From Clostridiales bacterium (GTDB taxonomy: Bacteria; Bacillota; Clostridia; WRLR01): 6,093 nucleotides of DNA. The DNA lies in contig JAITSR010000296.1 of NCBI GenBank assembly GCA_031287655.1, positions 1 to 6,093 on the forward strand, read 5' to 3'. Positions 1-6,093 of the stretch are shown piece after piece (within the stretch, counting starts at the first letter, position 1; each line of letters starts with the position of its first letter). The notes under the pieces were generated by a model that was not told the origin of the DNA, did no database searches, and saw only the letters and a list, made by a program, of their open reading frames with translations. Position numbers and translations under genes: made by a program.

Positions 1-108
1 CGCACGGAGACGGCGGGCCTGTGGAAAGAAAAGCGGCGCCTTGCGGGTGTCAGCGGTTTCGGCTTCGGCGGGACGAATTTTCATACGATCGTCGAAAACT
101 ATGAGGCC
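1..108 (+). other. C-terminal end of ketosynthase domain (KS1)
   Basis: The translation carries an Arg-Arg-Leu-Ala-Gly-Val-Ser lead-in followed by GFGFGGTNFH and a short hydrophobic-acidic strand. This is the last conserved block of thiolase-fold ketosynthases in PUFA-synthase and glycolipid-synthase type PKSs (typically VSxFGFGGTNFHxVLE). The catalytic Cys and two His lie upstream of the window, so whether KS1 is active cannot be judged here. Confidence 0.9.
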
Positions 109-1761
109 GGGGTACCGGCTGTGCCGCTTCGCGTCTGGCCCTCGGAGCTGTTTGTGTTTCGCGGGGATACCCCGGAGGACGGAAAGGCGCTGATGGAGAA
201 GGTCCAAGCGCTGTACGGCCTGAACAACAGGATCGACATCAAGGATGTCGCGTACAGCCTTGCCTGCCGCGAAACCGAAAAACCGGCGCAGTTCGTGATT
301 GTGGCGTCAAACAAGGATGAATTGCTGTCGCGCATCGAGACGGCCTTGGAGGGCGCCGCGGCTGAGAATGTGTTCCCATTGGCCAATCTCCCCGGCAAGT
401 TGGCCTTCCTCTTTTCGGGGCAGGGGAGCCAGCGTGTGAATATGGCGGCGGACCTTTTTGTGATCTTCCCGCAAATGCGCCGTTTGCTCTTGAAATATCC
501 CGAATATGAGAAAATTCTGTTTCCGAACGCCGTTTTTACAAACGAGCAAAAAAAGGCGCAGAGAGCCGCGATCACGGATACGCGCAACGCTCAGCCCTTG
601 CTGGGTCTCGTGGATTTGGCGATCGCGGAGCTTTTGCGCGGTTTCGGTCTCGAACCGGATGTGGTCGCGGGGCATAGCTACGGCGAGCTCCCGGCGCTCT
701 GCTTTGCGGGCGCTTTTCCCGCGGAGGATCTCGTATCGCTGAGCCGGGCGCGGGCGGAGGCCATTCTCGGGGCCGTGGGCGAGGACCCGGGGCGTATGGT
801 CGCGGTGCGCGCCGACGCGGACACGGTGGCGCGGCTCGTCAAAGGTGAAACCTCGGTCTGGGCCGTGAACTATAATTCGCCGAAGCAAACGGTGGTGGCC
901 GGGACGAGCGCGGGGATCGAGGCCTTTCTTGAGAAGTTAAAAAAAGAAGCCGTGGCCTGCGAGGAACTGAACGTGGCCTGCGCTTTTCACAGTCCCCTGC
1001 TAAAAGGCGCGGACAAGTGTTTTTCGGACGCGTTGAGTCATGTTCCCTTTCACAAGGCGGGTTTGCCTGTCTCGTCGAATACCGACGCAGGCTACTACCC
1101 CGCGACGGGGCCGTCTGTCAAAAAGCGGCTGGCCGAGCACCTCGTAAATCCCGTGAGATTCACGGAAGAAATACAAAGGCTGTATGAGGACGGGGTTCGG
1201 ATTTTTATAGAGACGGGTCCGGGGGGAACTCTGACCGGCCTTGCGGGCGCGATCTTAAAGGATCGGGACGCGACCCTGATACAGACGGAGCGGCGCGGCG
1301 CGGAGGGCTTGACATACCTTCTGTGCGCCCTTGCGAAGGTCCTTGCCGCAGGCAAAACCTTCCGCGTTCAAAAACTGTTTGAGGGCAGGGATGTTCAATT
1401 GCTGGACCTTGACCATCCGGAGTCGCATAAAAAGACGGGCCTGATCTGGACGATAGACGGGATGAGGGCGCTTCCGGAAAACGGGCCTTTACCGGCTCAT
1501 GCGGGCAAAATAACCGACGGTCCGATCAAGCTGGCGGGCGATCAACAGGGCAGATTTTCGGGGACGGACGCCGACATCATGATGACCTATTTGGAGAATA
1601 TGAACACGGTGATCCAGAACCAGAGGGATGTGCTGGTCAGTTATTGGGGGGATTCGGATTGGATCGAGACGCAGACCCCTCAGATGCTGCCGCTGCCCGC
1701 GGATGAGCCTCCCGCAGCGGAGGACGGGCCGACGATAAAGACCGGGGAGGAGCCGACATAA
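1..1761 (+). CDS. Type I polyketide synthase subunit, KS(C-terminal end)-AT (5' partial)
   Basis: This is the C-terminal 586 codons of a KS-AT polyketide/lipid synthase subunit. The frame is open to the first base and its first 35 codons encode a KS end, so the true start lies upstream; the GTG at 121 is internal. In order it holds the KS end (GFGFGGTNFH, visible residues 19-28), a KS-AT linker (about 39-132), an AT (about 133-455), and a tail with an amphipathic helix (about 526-549) before an acidic, Pro-rich end and a TAA stop. The AT has GQGSQ (140-144), the nucleophile Ser226 in GHSYGEL, Arg251 and His330 in AFHS, so it should load malonyl units onto a carrier protein in the cytoplasm. 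No ACP or KR follows the AT, unlike PfaA, whose ACP repeats and KR lie there. The next gene starts 1 nt after the stop, so the two subunits are almost certainly co-translated and work in one complex. The family resembles PUFA/glycolipid-type iterative synthases; the product is unknown. Confidence 0.93.
   Translation, partial: RTETAGLWKEKRRLAGVSGFGFGGTNFHTIVENYEAGVPAVPLRVWPSELFVFRGDTPEDGKALMEKVQALYGLNNRIDIKDVAYSLACRETEKPAQFVIVASNKDELLSRIETALEGAAAENVFPLANLPGKLAFLFSGQGSQRVNMAADLFVIFPQMRRLLLKYPEYEKILFPNAVFTNEQKKAQRAAITDTRNAQPLLGLVDLAIAELLRGFGLEPDVVAGHSYGELPALCFAGAFPAEDLVSLSRARAEAILGAVGEDPGRMVAVRADADTVARLVKGETSVWAVNYNSPKQTVVAGTSAGIEAFLEKLKKEAVACEELNVACAFHSPLLKGADKCFSDALSHVPFHKAGLPVSSNTDAGYYPATGPSVKKRLAEHLVNPVRFTEEIQRLYEDGVRIFIETGPGGTLTGLAGAILKDRDATLIQTERRGAEGLTYLLCALAKVLAAGKTFRVQKLFEGRDVQLLDLDHPESHKKTGLIWTIDGMRALPENGPLPAHAGKITDGPIKLAGDQQGRFSGTDADIMMTYLENMNTVIQNQRDVLVSYWGDSDWIETQTPQMLPLPADEPPAAEDGPTIKTGEEPT
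397..1365 (+). other. Acyltransferase domain AT1, malonyl-type signature
   Basis: This is a complete malonyl-CoA:ACP transacylase fold. The oxyanion loop GQGSQ is at visible residues 140-144. The nucleophile is Ser226 (GHSYGEL). Arg251 lies exactly 25 residues after it, the same spacing as Ser92 to Arg117 in E. coli FabD, where this Arg holds the malonyl carboxylate. His330 sits in the CAFHS motif, whose AFH form is typical of malonyl rather than methylmalonyl specificity (YASH). Later blocks NPVRFTEEI and ETGPGGTLTGL are also normal for the family. All catalytic residues are present, so I infer an active malonyl-loading AT. Confidence 0.9.
1576..1647 (+). other. Post-AT amphipathic helix at C-terminus of subunit 1
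   Basis: About 24 residues (from Ile526) show a heptad-like pattern of Met, Leu, Val and Ile separated by Asn, Gln, Glu and Arg, ending in a Tyr-Trp. PUFA/glycolipid-type PKSs often carry such a helix (Met-x-x-Tyr-Leu...Gln-x-x-Val-Leu) after the AT. It is likely to be a dimerisation or docking helix. Here it lies about 38 residues before the stop, so it could contact the next subunit; that role is inferred. Confidence 0.55.
1744..1752 (+). promoter_or_regulatory. Shine-Dalgarno for the second PKS gene, inside the end of the first
   Basis: A purine-rich GGGGAGGAG lies 10 nt before the ATG at 1763 and overlaps codons just upstream of the first gene's TAA (1759-1761). It supports ATG 1763 as the start: the KS domain begins immediately (MQNLDRDIAIVGIS), which is the normal distance for a KS at the N-terminus. 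The position implies translational coupling of the two subunits. Confidence 0.8.
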
Positions 1762-1762
1762 A

Positions 1763-4700
1763 ATGCAAAATCTGGATAGAGACATCGCGATCGTCGGCAT
1801 ATCGATTTCCTGCCCGGCGGGGGACAGCATAGAGGAATTTTGGCATGGTATTTCTACGGGCGGCGATTTTATTACGGATGTCCCCGAGGACGTCATTGAT
1901 CCGGTCTATTTTGGTGGGGAGCCCAACGGCATAGACCGTTTCTACTGTAAACGCGGAGGTTTTACGAAGGCCTTCAAGGTCGATCCGTTTCGCTTTGGCA
2001 TTATGCCGATTACGGCAAACGGCTTGGAACCCGATCAGTTGATATCCATGTCGGCGACGGAACACGCGCTGACGGACGCCGGCGTATTTGAAAAGGGAAT
2101 CCCCCTGCAGAAATGCAGTATCATCATCGGGAAGGGGAATTTCTCGGGGATCGTGCCGCTCCGCAGTTTGGAAGTCTTGCGCAGCGCGCAGCAGATCGTC
2201 GAATTGCTCAAAAGCGCTCTGCCTGAGTTGACGGAGCAGGATATTGAAAGGGTCAAAAAGGCCTATCAGGGCAAACAGGGACGTTACCAGCCGGACATGG
2301 CGATCGGTACGATGCCCAACCTGACCGCGTCGTTTGTGGCCAACAGATTTGACATGCACGGACCTGCCTACACCGTGGACGCGGCCTGCGCGAGCGGGAT
2401 CGTCGCGATCAACCATTCCGTTATCTTGCTCCGCAGCGGCAGCTGCGACATTGCGGTCGCCGGCGGTATGCACACGAGCCAAAGCGCGATGTTCTGGGGC
2501 GCTTTTGATATGCTGGGCGCGATGTCGCACAGGCAGGTCATCGCGCCGTTCAGCAAGGATGCGGACGGACTGCTGATCGGGCAGGGCGGCGGCTTTGTCG
2601 TGTTAAAGCGACTGCGAAAGGCCTTAGAGGACGGGGACCGCATCTACGCGTTGATCAAAGATACCGCGGTCGCAAGCGACGGGGCGGGCTCGCATGTGAC
2701 GGTCACGACGACAAAGGGGCAGATTCGCGTTTTGGAACAGGCATGGAAGGCCGCGGAGATGGACCCTGAGTCGATCGGTTATATAGAGGCGCACGGTACG
2801 GCGACCCCTGTCGGCGACAAGGTGGAGATTAACACGCTAAAAGAGTTTTTCGGGGATCACACGCATCCGCGCGCCTATGTGGGGTCTGTCAAGTCGAATA
2901 TCGGACACACCATGCCGGCCGCGGGCATGATCGGCGTCATCAAGACGGCCCTCGCGCTCTATAATCGCAAGCTGCCGCCTACGCTGCATTGCGAGGAGCC
3001 GCTCCCCTCGATGTTTGAGTCGCGCTTCCTCCCCCCGAACGAGCTGATGGACTGGGACGGGGAAAAGCTGCCGCTGGTCGCCGGCGTCAACGCCTTCGGC
3101 TTTGGGGGCATCAATTCCCACGCGATCCTGACGGCCTATGAGCCGCCGGAGACGGCCCCGCGCCGCCGCAAAACCCGGCCTTACACAGGGGAGACACTGA
3201 GGATTTCGGCAAAGAGCAAGGAGGCCCTGATCAAAAAGCTCGAAACGGGCGACTATACCCATACGGGCGGGGATTATCGCATCGTCATTTTCGCTCCCGA
3301 CGAAAAACGCATCCAGCAGGCCATATCAATCGTCGAACGCGACAGGCCGTGGAGATCGCGGCTGGATATTTGGTTTACGAACAGGCCGATGCTGACCTCG
3401 GGCGGGAAGATCGTCTTTCTTTTTCCGGGTTTGGGGGAGGAATGGCAGGCGGAGACGGATACGATCAGCGAGGAATTTGATCTGCGCTATATAGGCGATT
3501 TGGTTGCCGAGGCTATGTGTGCGCCCAGCGCCAACGAACAGACCGCCCGGCGATACGGTACCACAGTGCTCTGCAAGGAGGCCTTGGATAAGCTTTCTGT
3601 GGAAGCGGATATGTATGTGGGACACAGCCTCGGCGAGTGGACTGCCGCGGCGTTTGCGGGTATAGCGGAGAACACTATTCAGAACACTTACGAAATGGCA
3701 ATGATAGATGAATCGACGTATGAAACGTATCCCTTCGTGCTGGTCAGCGGCGTCGACCGGCAAAGGGCGGAGCGGTGGTGCGCGGAGATACCCGGTGTCT
3801 ATCTGAGCCTTGACAACTGCCCGAGTCAAATTTTGTTGTGCGGCGAAGCGGACGCCGTAAAAAGCCTGAAAGAACGTTTGGATGAAGAGAAGGTGTTCTA
3901 TGCGGATGTGCCATTCGGATGGGGGCATCATACGCCATTGATGAAAAATGGTCTCGAGAATATCAGTAAGGTGTTTTCGGAAAATTTCAAACTGGGGCCG
4001 GGGCGCGTCCCGGTCTGGTCCGCGTCAACGCTCGCCCCGATCCCGAGCGATAAAGAGGGATACGCGAAATTGTTGAAAATGCAGCTGACACAGACGGTCA
4101 ATTTCCGCGGCCTGATCGAAAAGCTCTATGAGGAGCAGGATGCGCGCATCTTTATTCAAATCGGTCTGGGCGCGGTCACGGGCTTTGTGGAGGACATACT
4201 CAAAGGGCGGGATTTTGCCGCGATCAGCGGCAGCGTGACGGAGCAGAATGGCGTGGATCGCCTGCGCCGCGTTTTGGCCATGCTTTTTGTAGAGGGCAAG
4301 GATGTGGACCCGGACTTTTTGGGCGTGAAGCAGACCTATCGCGCCGAGCATGAACTCATTGTTTTCCCGAGAGGCGCGCCGCCGCACATACTGGATTTTC
4401 CCGAGCTGCGAGAGGCAATCAAAGAGCGTTACGGCGCGGGCGGTCCCGGTTTCGGGTTATCCGGCGGGCCGGACGGGATCAGCGGAACCGGCCCCGAGAG
4501 CCGGGACCCGATCATGGCCGCGCTCGGCTACAATACGAGGGAGGCCGTGCGCATCCAAAAAGAAATGGTGGGGCGCTTTGGCAGGCTTGGCGGACGGGCG
4601 GCTGTCGGCGCGGTCGGCGCCACGGCAGGTTTGACCGGCGCCGCCGGTAACGGCGCCATGCGCGCCGCCCTGCCTGTCGGCGCGCAAAAGCAGGTCCCGC

Positions 4701-6093
4701 CGGTTGGCGCCGCGCTGCCGCCCGCTTTTGAAGAAGAACTTCATTTGACGTTGGAGGATCACCCCTATCTGTTGGATCACGCGATCGTGCGTCAGCCCGA
4801 AAACTGGGATCATCATGAGGACTTAAATCCCGTAGTGCCGTTCACGATGACGATCGAGCTTCTGGCCGAGGTCGCAAAGAAGCGCGCGCCCGGCAGAAAA
4901 TTGGTAAAAATCAGCAATCTGGCCGCGTATAAATGGATCTTACTGGATTCACCCGTGACAGAGACCGTAAAGGGGAAGTGGAAAGGCCCCGATCTTCTGG
5001 AACTGGTTTTCGGAGACTACGCGACAGCCGAGTTCACTTTTGGCATCGAAACGCCCGCCCCGCCCGAAGCCTACGTCGGGGACATCGATATCGGCGCGAA
5101 CATATTGGAGGTGCTCTCTGCAAAGCACTATTATGAACGGTATTCCTTCCACGGCCCAAAATACCATTCAGACATAGAGATGACGAAGGTCTGCGCGCGC
5201 GGTGTGCAAAATAAAGCCGCAAAACAGGAAGGGAAGGGTTCTCTGCTGGACATCATGGGGCAGCAGTTGGGACTGTTCCTCCATTTGACGCAGACGGAAA
5301 ATACGATTTCATTTCCCGTGCGCTTAAAGGAAATCGTGTTCTACTCGGACATATTTGATCAGGAGGGTCTTTTTGAGCATACGATGATCGTAACGCGCCT
5401 AACGGACAGCATCATCGTCGGCGATATGGTGTTAAAGCGGGATGGGAAGATTTGGAGCGTGGCGAAGGATTTCGTCTGCCAGCGGTTTGTCAATATCCCC
5501 GTGGTGTGGGGCGTGATCATCCTCCCCGCGTACAGCAGACTCGCAAATGAGATCGCTCCGGGTCTATTTCATTATTCAAGCGCGGTGGGCAACAATCTTT
5601 TGCCCATGCTGGGAAAACGGTATCTGAACTACGCGGACAAGGCGGAATCCGACGCTTTGGTCTCCGACGGCGAAAAGCGCGCGTTTTTGTTAAACCGCAT
5701 TGTGATGAAGGACGCGGCGCGCAGTTTGGCCGCGTCTCCGGAAGGGGCGGATGAAGTCTCCGGCGATGAGCCGCGCGCCATGCTCTATCCGGTCGAGGTC
5801 TTTTGTGAGCAAAACGAGGACGGTCAGATTCGCATCCACGGCGGAGACGGGGCCGCGCGGGAGATTTTGGAGGGTATTTACGTTTCTTCGGTCTGTATTG
5901 AAAATGATGCCGCGGCCGTTGTGGCAAAGGGGCCTGTGGGCATCGCGTTGGAGAAAATCCATGAGGTCACGGCGGAATTTCTCAGCGAACATTTTACGGA
6001 TCAGGAACGCCGGTTGCTGTCCGGCATGGACCCGTCGGAAGGCCCGTTCAGATTGACCGCGGCCAAAAACGCGGTCGCAAAAAAACTCGGAAA
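1763..6093 (+). CDS. Type I polyketide synthase subunit, KS-AT-DH-PPTase-like (3' partial)
   Basis: An uninterrupted frame of 1443 codons starts at an ATG with a good Shine-Dalgarno and runs off the window. Domains in order (residues): KS 4-460 with Cys209, His344 and His382; a short KS-AT linker 461-548; AT 549-855 with Ser622 and His723; a Gly-rich stretch and helix 890-939; an Ala/Gly/Pro linker 940-988; DH 990-1242 with His1000 and Asp1163; PPTase-like 1255 to beyond 1443. The KS should condense malonyl units and the DH should dehydrate beta-hydroxyacyl intermediates; the matching ketoreductase and carrier protein are not in the visible sequence. Two features are odd: the AT lacks the malonyl-binding Arg and the oxyanion-loop Gln, and the PPTase-like domain lacks its usual His, Asp and Glu. 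The gene is coupled to the KS-AT gene before it, so both probably form one iterative synthase related to PUFA/secondary-lipid synthases. The PKS assignment is very secure; the product is not identifiable. Confidence 0.95.
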   Translation, partial: MQNLDRDIAIVGISISCPAGDSIEEFWHGISTGGDFITDVPEDVIDPVYFGGEPNGIDRFYCKRGGFTKAFKVDPFRFGIMPITANGLEPDQLISMSATEHALTDAGVFEKGIPLQKCSIIIGKGNFSGIVPLRSLEVLRSAQQIVELLKSALPELTEQDIERVKKAYQGKQGRYQPDMAIGTMPNLTASFVANRFDMHGPAYTVDAACASGIVAINHSVILLRSGSCDIAVAGGMHTSQSAMFWGAFDMLGAMSHRQVIAPFSKDADGLLIGQGGGFVVLKRLRKALEDGDRIYALIKDTAVASDGAGSHVTVTTTKGQIRVLEQAWKAAEMDPESIGYIEAHGTATPVGDKVEINTLKEFFGDHTHPRAYVGSVKSNIGHTMPAAGMIGVIKTALALYNRKLPPTLHCEEPLPSMFESRFLPPNELMDWDGEKLPLVAGVNAFGFGGINSHAILTAYEPPETAPRRRKTRPYTGETLRISAKSKEALIKKLETGDYTHTGGDYRIVIFAPDEKRIQQAISIVERDRPWRSRLDIWFTNRPMLTSGGKIVFLFPGLGEEWQAETDTISEEFDLRYIGDLVAEAMCAPSANEQTARRYGTTVLCKEALDKLSVEADMYVGHSLGEWTAAAFAGIAENTIQNTYEMAMIDESTYETYPFVLVSGVDRQRAERWCAEIPGVYLSLDNCPSQILLCGEADAVKSLKERLDEEKVFYADVPFGWGHHTPLMKNGLENISKVFSENFKLGPGRVPVWSASTLAPIPSDKEGYAKLLKMQLTQTVNFRGLIEKLYEEQDARIFIQIGLGAVTGFVEDILKGRDFAAISGSVTEQNGVDRLRRVLAMLFVEGKDVDPDFLGVKQTYRAEHELIVFPRGAPPHILDFPELREAIKERYGAGGPGFGLSGGPDGISGTGPESRDPIMAALGYNTREAVRIQKEMVGRFGRLGGRAAVGAVGATAGLTGAAGNGAMRAALPVGAQKQVPPVGAALPPAFEEELHLTLEDHPYLLDHAIVRQPENWDHHEDLNPVVPFTMTIELLAEVAKKRAPGRKLVKISNLAAYKWILLDSPVTETVKGKWKGPDLLELVFGDYATAEFTFGIETPAPPEAYVGDIDIGANILEVLSAKHYYERYSFHGPKYHSDIEMTKVCARGVQNKAAKQEGKGSLLDIMGQQLGLFLHLTQTENTISFPVRLKEIVFYSDIFDQEGLFEHTMIVTRLTDSIIVGDMVLKRDGKIWSVAKDFVCQRFVNIPVVWGVIILPAYSRLANEIAPGLFHYSSAVGNNLLPMLGKRYLNYADKAESDALVSDGEKRAFLLNRIVMKDAARSLAASPEGADEVSGDEPRAMLYPVEVFCEQNEDGQIRIHGGDGAAREILEGIYVSSVCIENDAAAVVAKGPVGIALEKIHEVTAEFLSEHFTDQERRLLSGMDPSEGPFRLTAAKNAVAKKLG
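1772..3142 (+). other. Ketosynthase domain KS2, catalytic triad intact
   Basis: The domain opens with DIAIVGIS and a FW..I..G.D.I..VP block. It then shows KRGGF and GIMP, typical of the PfaA-related KS branch. The nucleophile Cys209 is in TVDAACASG, His344 in EAHGTAT and His382 in SNIGHT. The spacings of 135 and 38 residues are close to those of FabF (Cys163, His303, His340). It ends with NAFGFGGINSH at about residue 453. The motif reads ACASG where ACASS or ACSSS is usual, a minor change. The active Cys and both His predict real decarboxylative condensation, not a chain-length-factor-type inactive KS. Confidence 0.93.
3407..4330 (+). other. Acyltransferase domain AT2, altered substrate site
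   Basis: The AT fold is clear from KIVFLFPG, GHSLGEW with nucleophile Ser622, GHHTPLM with catalytic His723, and a C-terminal IFIQIGLGAVTGFV block. Two conserved positions differ. The GQG(S/A)Q loop reads GLGEE, with Leu557 in place of the first Gln. The position 25 residues after the Ser, Arg in FabD and in AT1 of the same operon, is Met647, and no Arg lies nearby. In known ATs that Arg pairs with the malonyl carboxylate. I infer that AT2 either transfers a non-carboxylated acyl group (starter loading or product transfer) or has little activity. The segment between the oxyanion loop and the Ser is also some 15 residues shorter than usual. Confidence 0.85.
4508..4579 (+). other. Post-AT helix in subunit 2
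   Basis: Residues 916-939 form a probable amphipathic helix after the AT, rich in Met, Val and Ile with Gln, Lys, Glu and Arg. It follows a Gly-rich stretch and resembles in position and character the helix that ends subunit 1. It may be a dimerisation or docking element; the similarity was judged by eye. Confidence 0.4.
4580..4726 (+). other. Ala/Gly/Pro-rich interdomain linker
   Basis: Residues 940-988 are low-complexity Ala, Gly, Val and Pro, with no recognisable fold and no DSL-type phosphopantetheine site. This is where many related synthases place ACP domains, so the absence of a carrier motif matters. The DNA here is rich in GGCGCC-type palindromes, which follows from GGC-GCC Gly-Ala codons. 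Confidence 0.7.
4730..5488 (+). other. Dehydratase domain (double hotdog)
   Basis: Residues 990-1242 match a PKS dehydratase. The N-terminal half has LEDHPYLLDH with probable catalytic His1000. The C-terminal half has LLDIMGQQ with probable catalytic Asp1163 and Gln1167. The 163-residue His-Asp spacing is normal for PKS DH domains. The segment after His1000 departs from the usual HxxxGxxxxP: it runs through an Arg-Gln-Pro...Trp stretch to a PVVPFT block, a longer loop that I associate with DH domains of KS-AT-DH-PPTase type synthases. The expected reaction is removal of water from a beta-hydroxyacyl-ACP. The second hotdog also has the FHGPKYHS block usual in DH domains. Confidence 0.82.
5525..6093 (+). 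other. PPTase-like domain, catalytic residues substituted (3' partial)
   Basis: The region from residue 1255 to the window end fits the C-terminal PPTase domain found in some iterative PKSs. Visible landmarks are RAFLLNRIVMKDAAR (KDAAR at 1316-1320), a LYPVEVF strand, IYVSSVC, GPVGIALEKI (1393-1399), FTDQERRLL (1411-1419) and AAKNAVAKKLG (1433-1443). Aligned with Sfp, the SH-motif His is Cys1378, the Mg-binding Asp of GIDxE is Ala1395, and the Glu of KEA is Asn1436. Glu1397, Lys1435 and Lys1440 are retained. Spacings (17 residues from Cys1378 to Ala1395, 41 from there to Asn1436) match the Sfp pattern (17 and 44). The fold therefore looks kept and the chemistry lost; a structural or docking role is possible. 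The C-terminus is missing. Confidence 0.72.

Noticed and set aside
121..123. GTG as a start codon for the first gene
   Set aside because: The same frame is open to base 1 and encodes the conserved KS C-terminal block just upstream, so this Val codon is internal.
307..888. Minus-strand open frame (193 codons) opposite AT1
   Set aside because: It is an antisense shadow of a domain with all its catalytic motifs; its Arg-rich translation has no family features.
1637..2530. Long minus-strand open frame (297 codons)
   Set aside because: It lies opposite the gene junction and the KS2 coding sequence, has Arg/Asp/His-heavy composition and no recognisable domain. It is a shadow of GC-rich coding DNA.
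3326..3931. Minus-strand open frame (201 codons) opposite AT2
   Set aside because: It is fully covered by the AT2 coding sequence with conserved motifs on the plus strand; its own translation resembles no known family.
4637..4657. Hairpin with 7-bp stem (GGCGCCG / CGGCGCC, 7-nt loop), possible terminator or regulatory site
   Set aside because: It lies inside the open frame of subunit 2, has no T-run, and sits in a stretch of repeated Gly-Ala codons that make GGCGCC palindromes by composition.
4508..4726. Possible ACP domain between AT2 and DH
   Set aside because: No DSL/DSx phosphopantetheine attachment motif or ACP helix pattern is visible; the stretch is a helix followed by a low-complexity Ala/Gly/Pro linker.

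Overview
The whole window is plus-strand coding sequence for two consecutive, tightly coupled type I polyketide synthase (PKS) subunits. Both run off the window, the first at its 5' end and the second at its 3' end. Nothing on the minus strand looks real, and there is no intergenic space beyond a single base.

Layout: (1) Positions 1-1761 hold the C-terminal 586 codons of a ketosynthase-acyltransferase (KS-AT) protein. They cover the last strand of the KS, a KS-AT linker, a complete AT with an intact Ser/His/Arg set, and a short amphipathic-helix tail ending in a stop. (2) After 1 nt, and with a Shine-Dalgarno sequence inside the end of gene 1, a second gene starts at 1763. It stays open for 1443 codons to the window end. 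Its domain order is KS (intact Cys-His-His), AT (Ser and His kept, two substrate-site residues changed), a post-AT helix, an Ala/Gly/Pro-rich linker, a dehydratase (DH, with His and Asp in place), and a C-terminal domain resembling a 4'-phosphopantetheinyl transferase (PPTase) that is cut by the window end.

Working model: KS motifs such as GFGFGGTNFH and GPAYTVDAACAS, together with the KS-AT / KS-AT-DH-PPTase-like order, point to the branch of iterative type I PKSs related to PUFA synthases (PfaA/PfaC), heterocyst glycolipid synthases and similar 'secondary lipid' synthases. They do not suggest a modular antibiotic PKS. Neither visible portion has an acyl carrier protein (ACP), ketoreductase (KR) or enoylreductase (ER), so these must come from neighbouring genes or from the unseen ends. 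The product is probably a long-chain or partly reduced acyl/polyketide lipid, but the sequence does not identify it.

The most unusual points are in the second protein. Its AT has lost the malonyl-binding Arg and the oxyanion-loop Gln. Its PPTase-like domain has substitutions at all the classical CoA/metal/catalytic positions that can be aligned (His to Cys, Asp to Ala, Glu to Asn), so it looks like a pseudo-enzyme.

Organism: bacterial. GC content looks moderately high (roughly 55-60% by eye), codon use is mixed (many AAA, TTG and TTT codons beside GCG and GGC), and the Shine-Dalgarno is strong and purine-rich. A Clostridia-type anaerobe would fit, but this is a weak inference and other phyla are possible.
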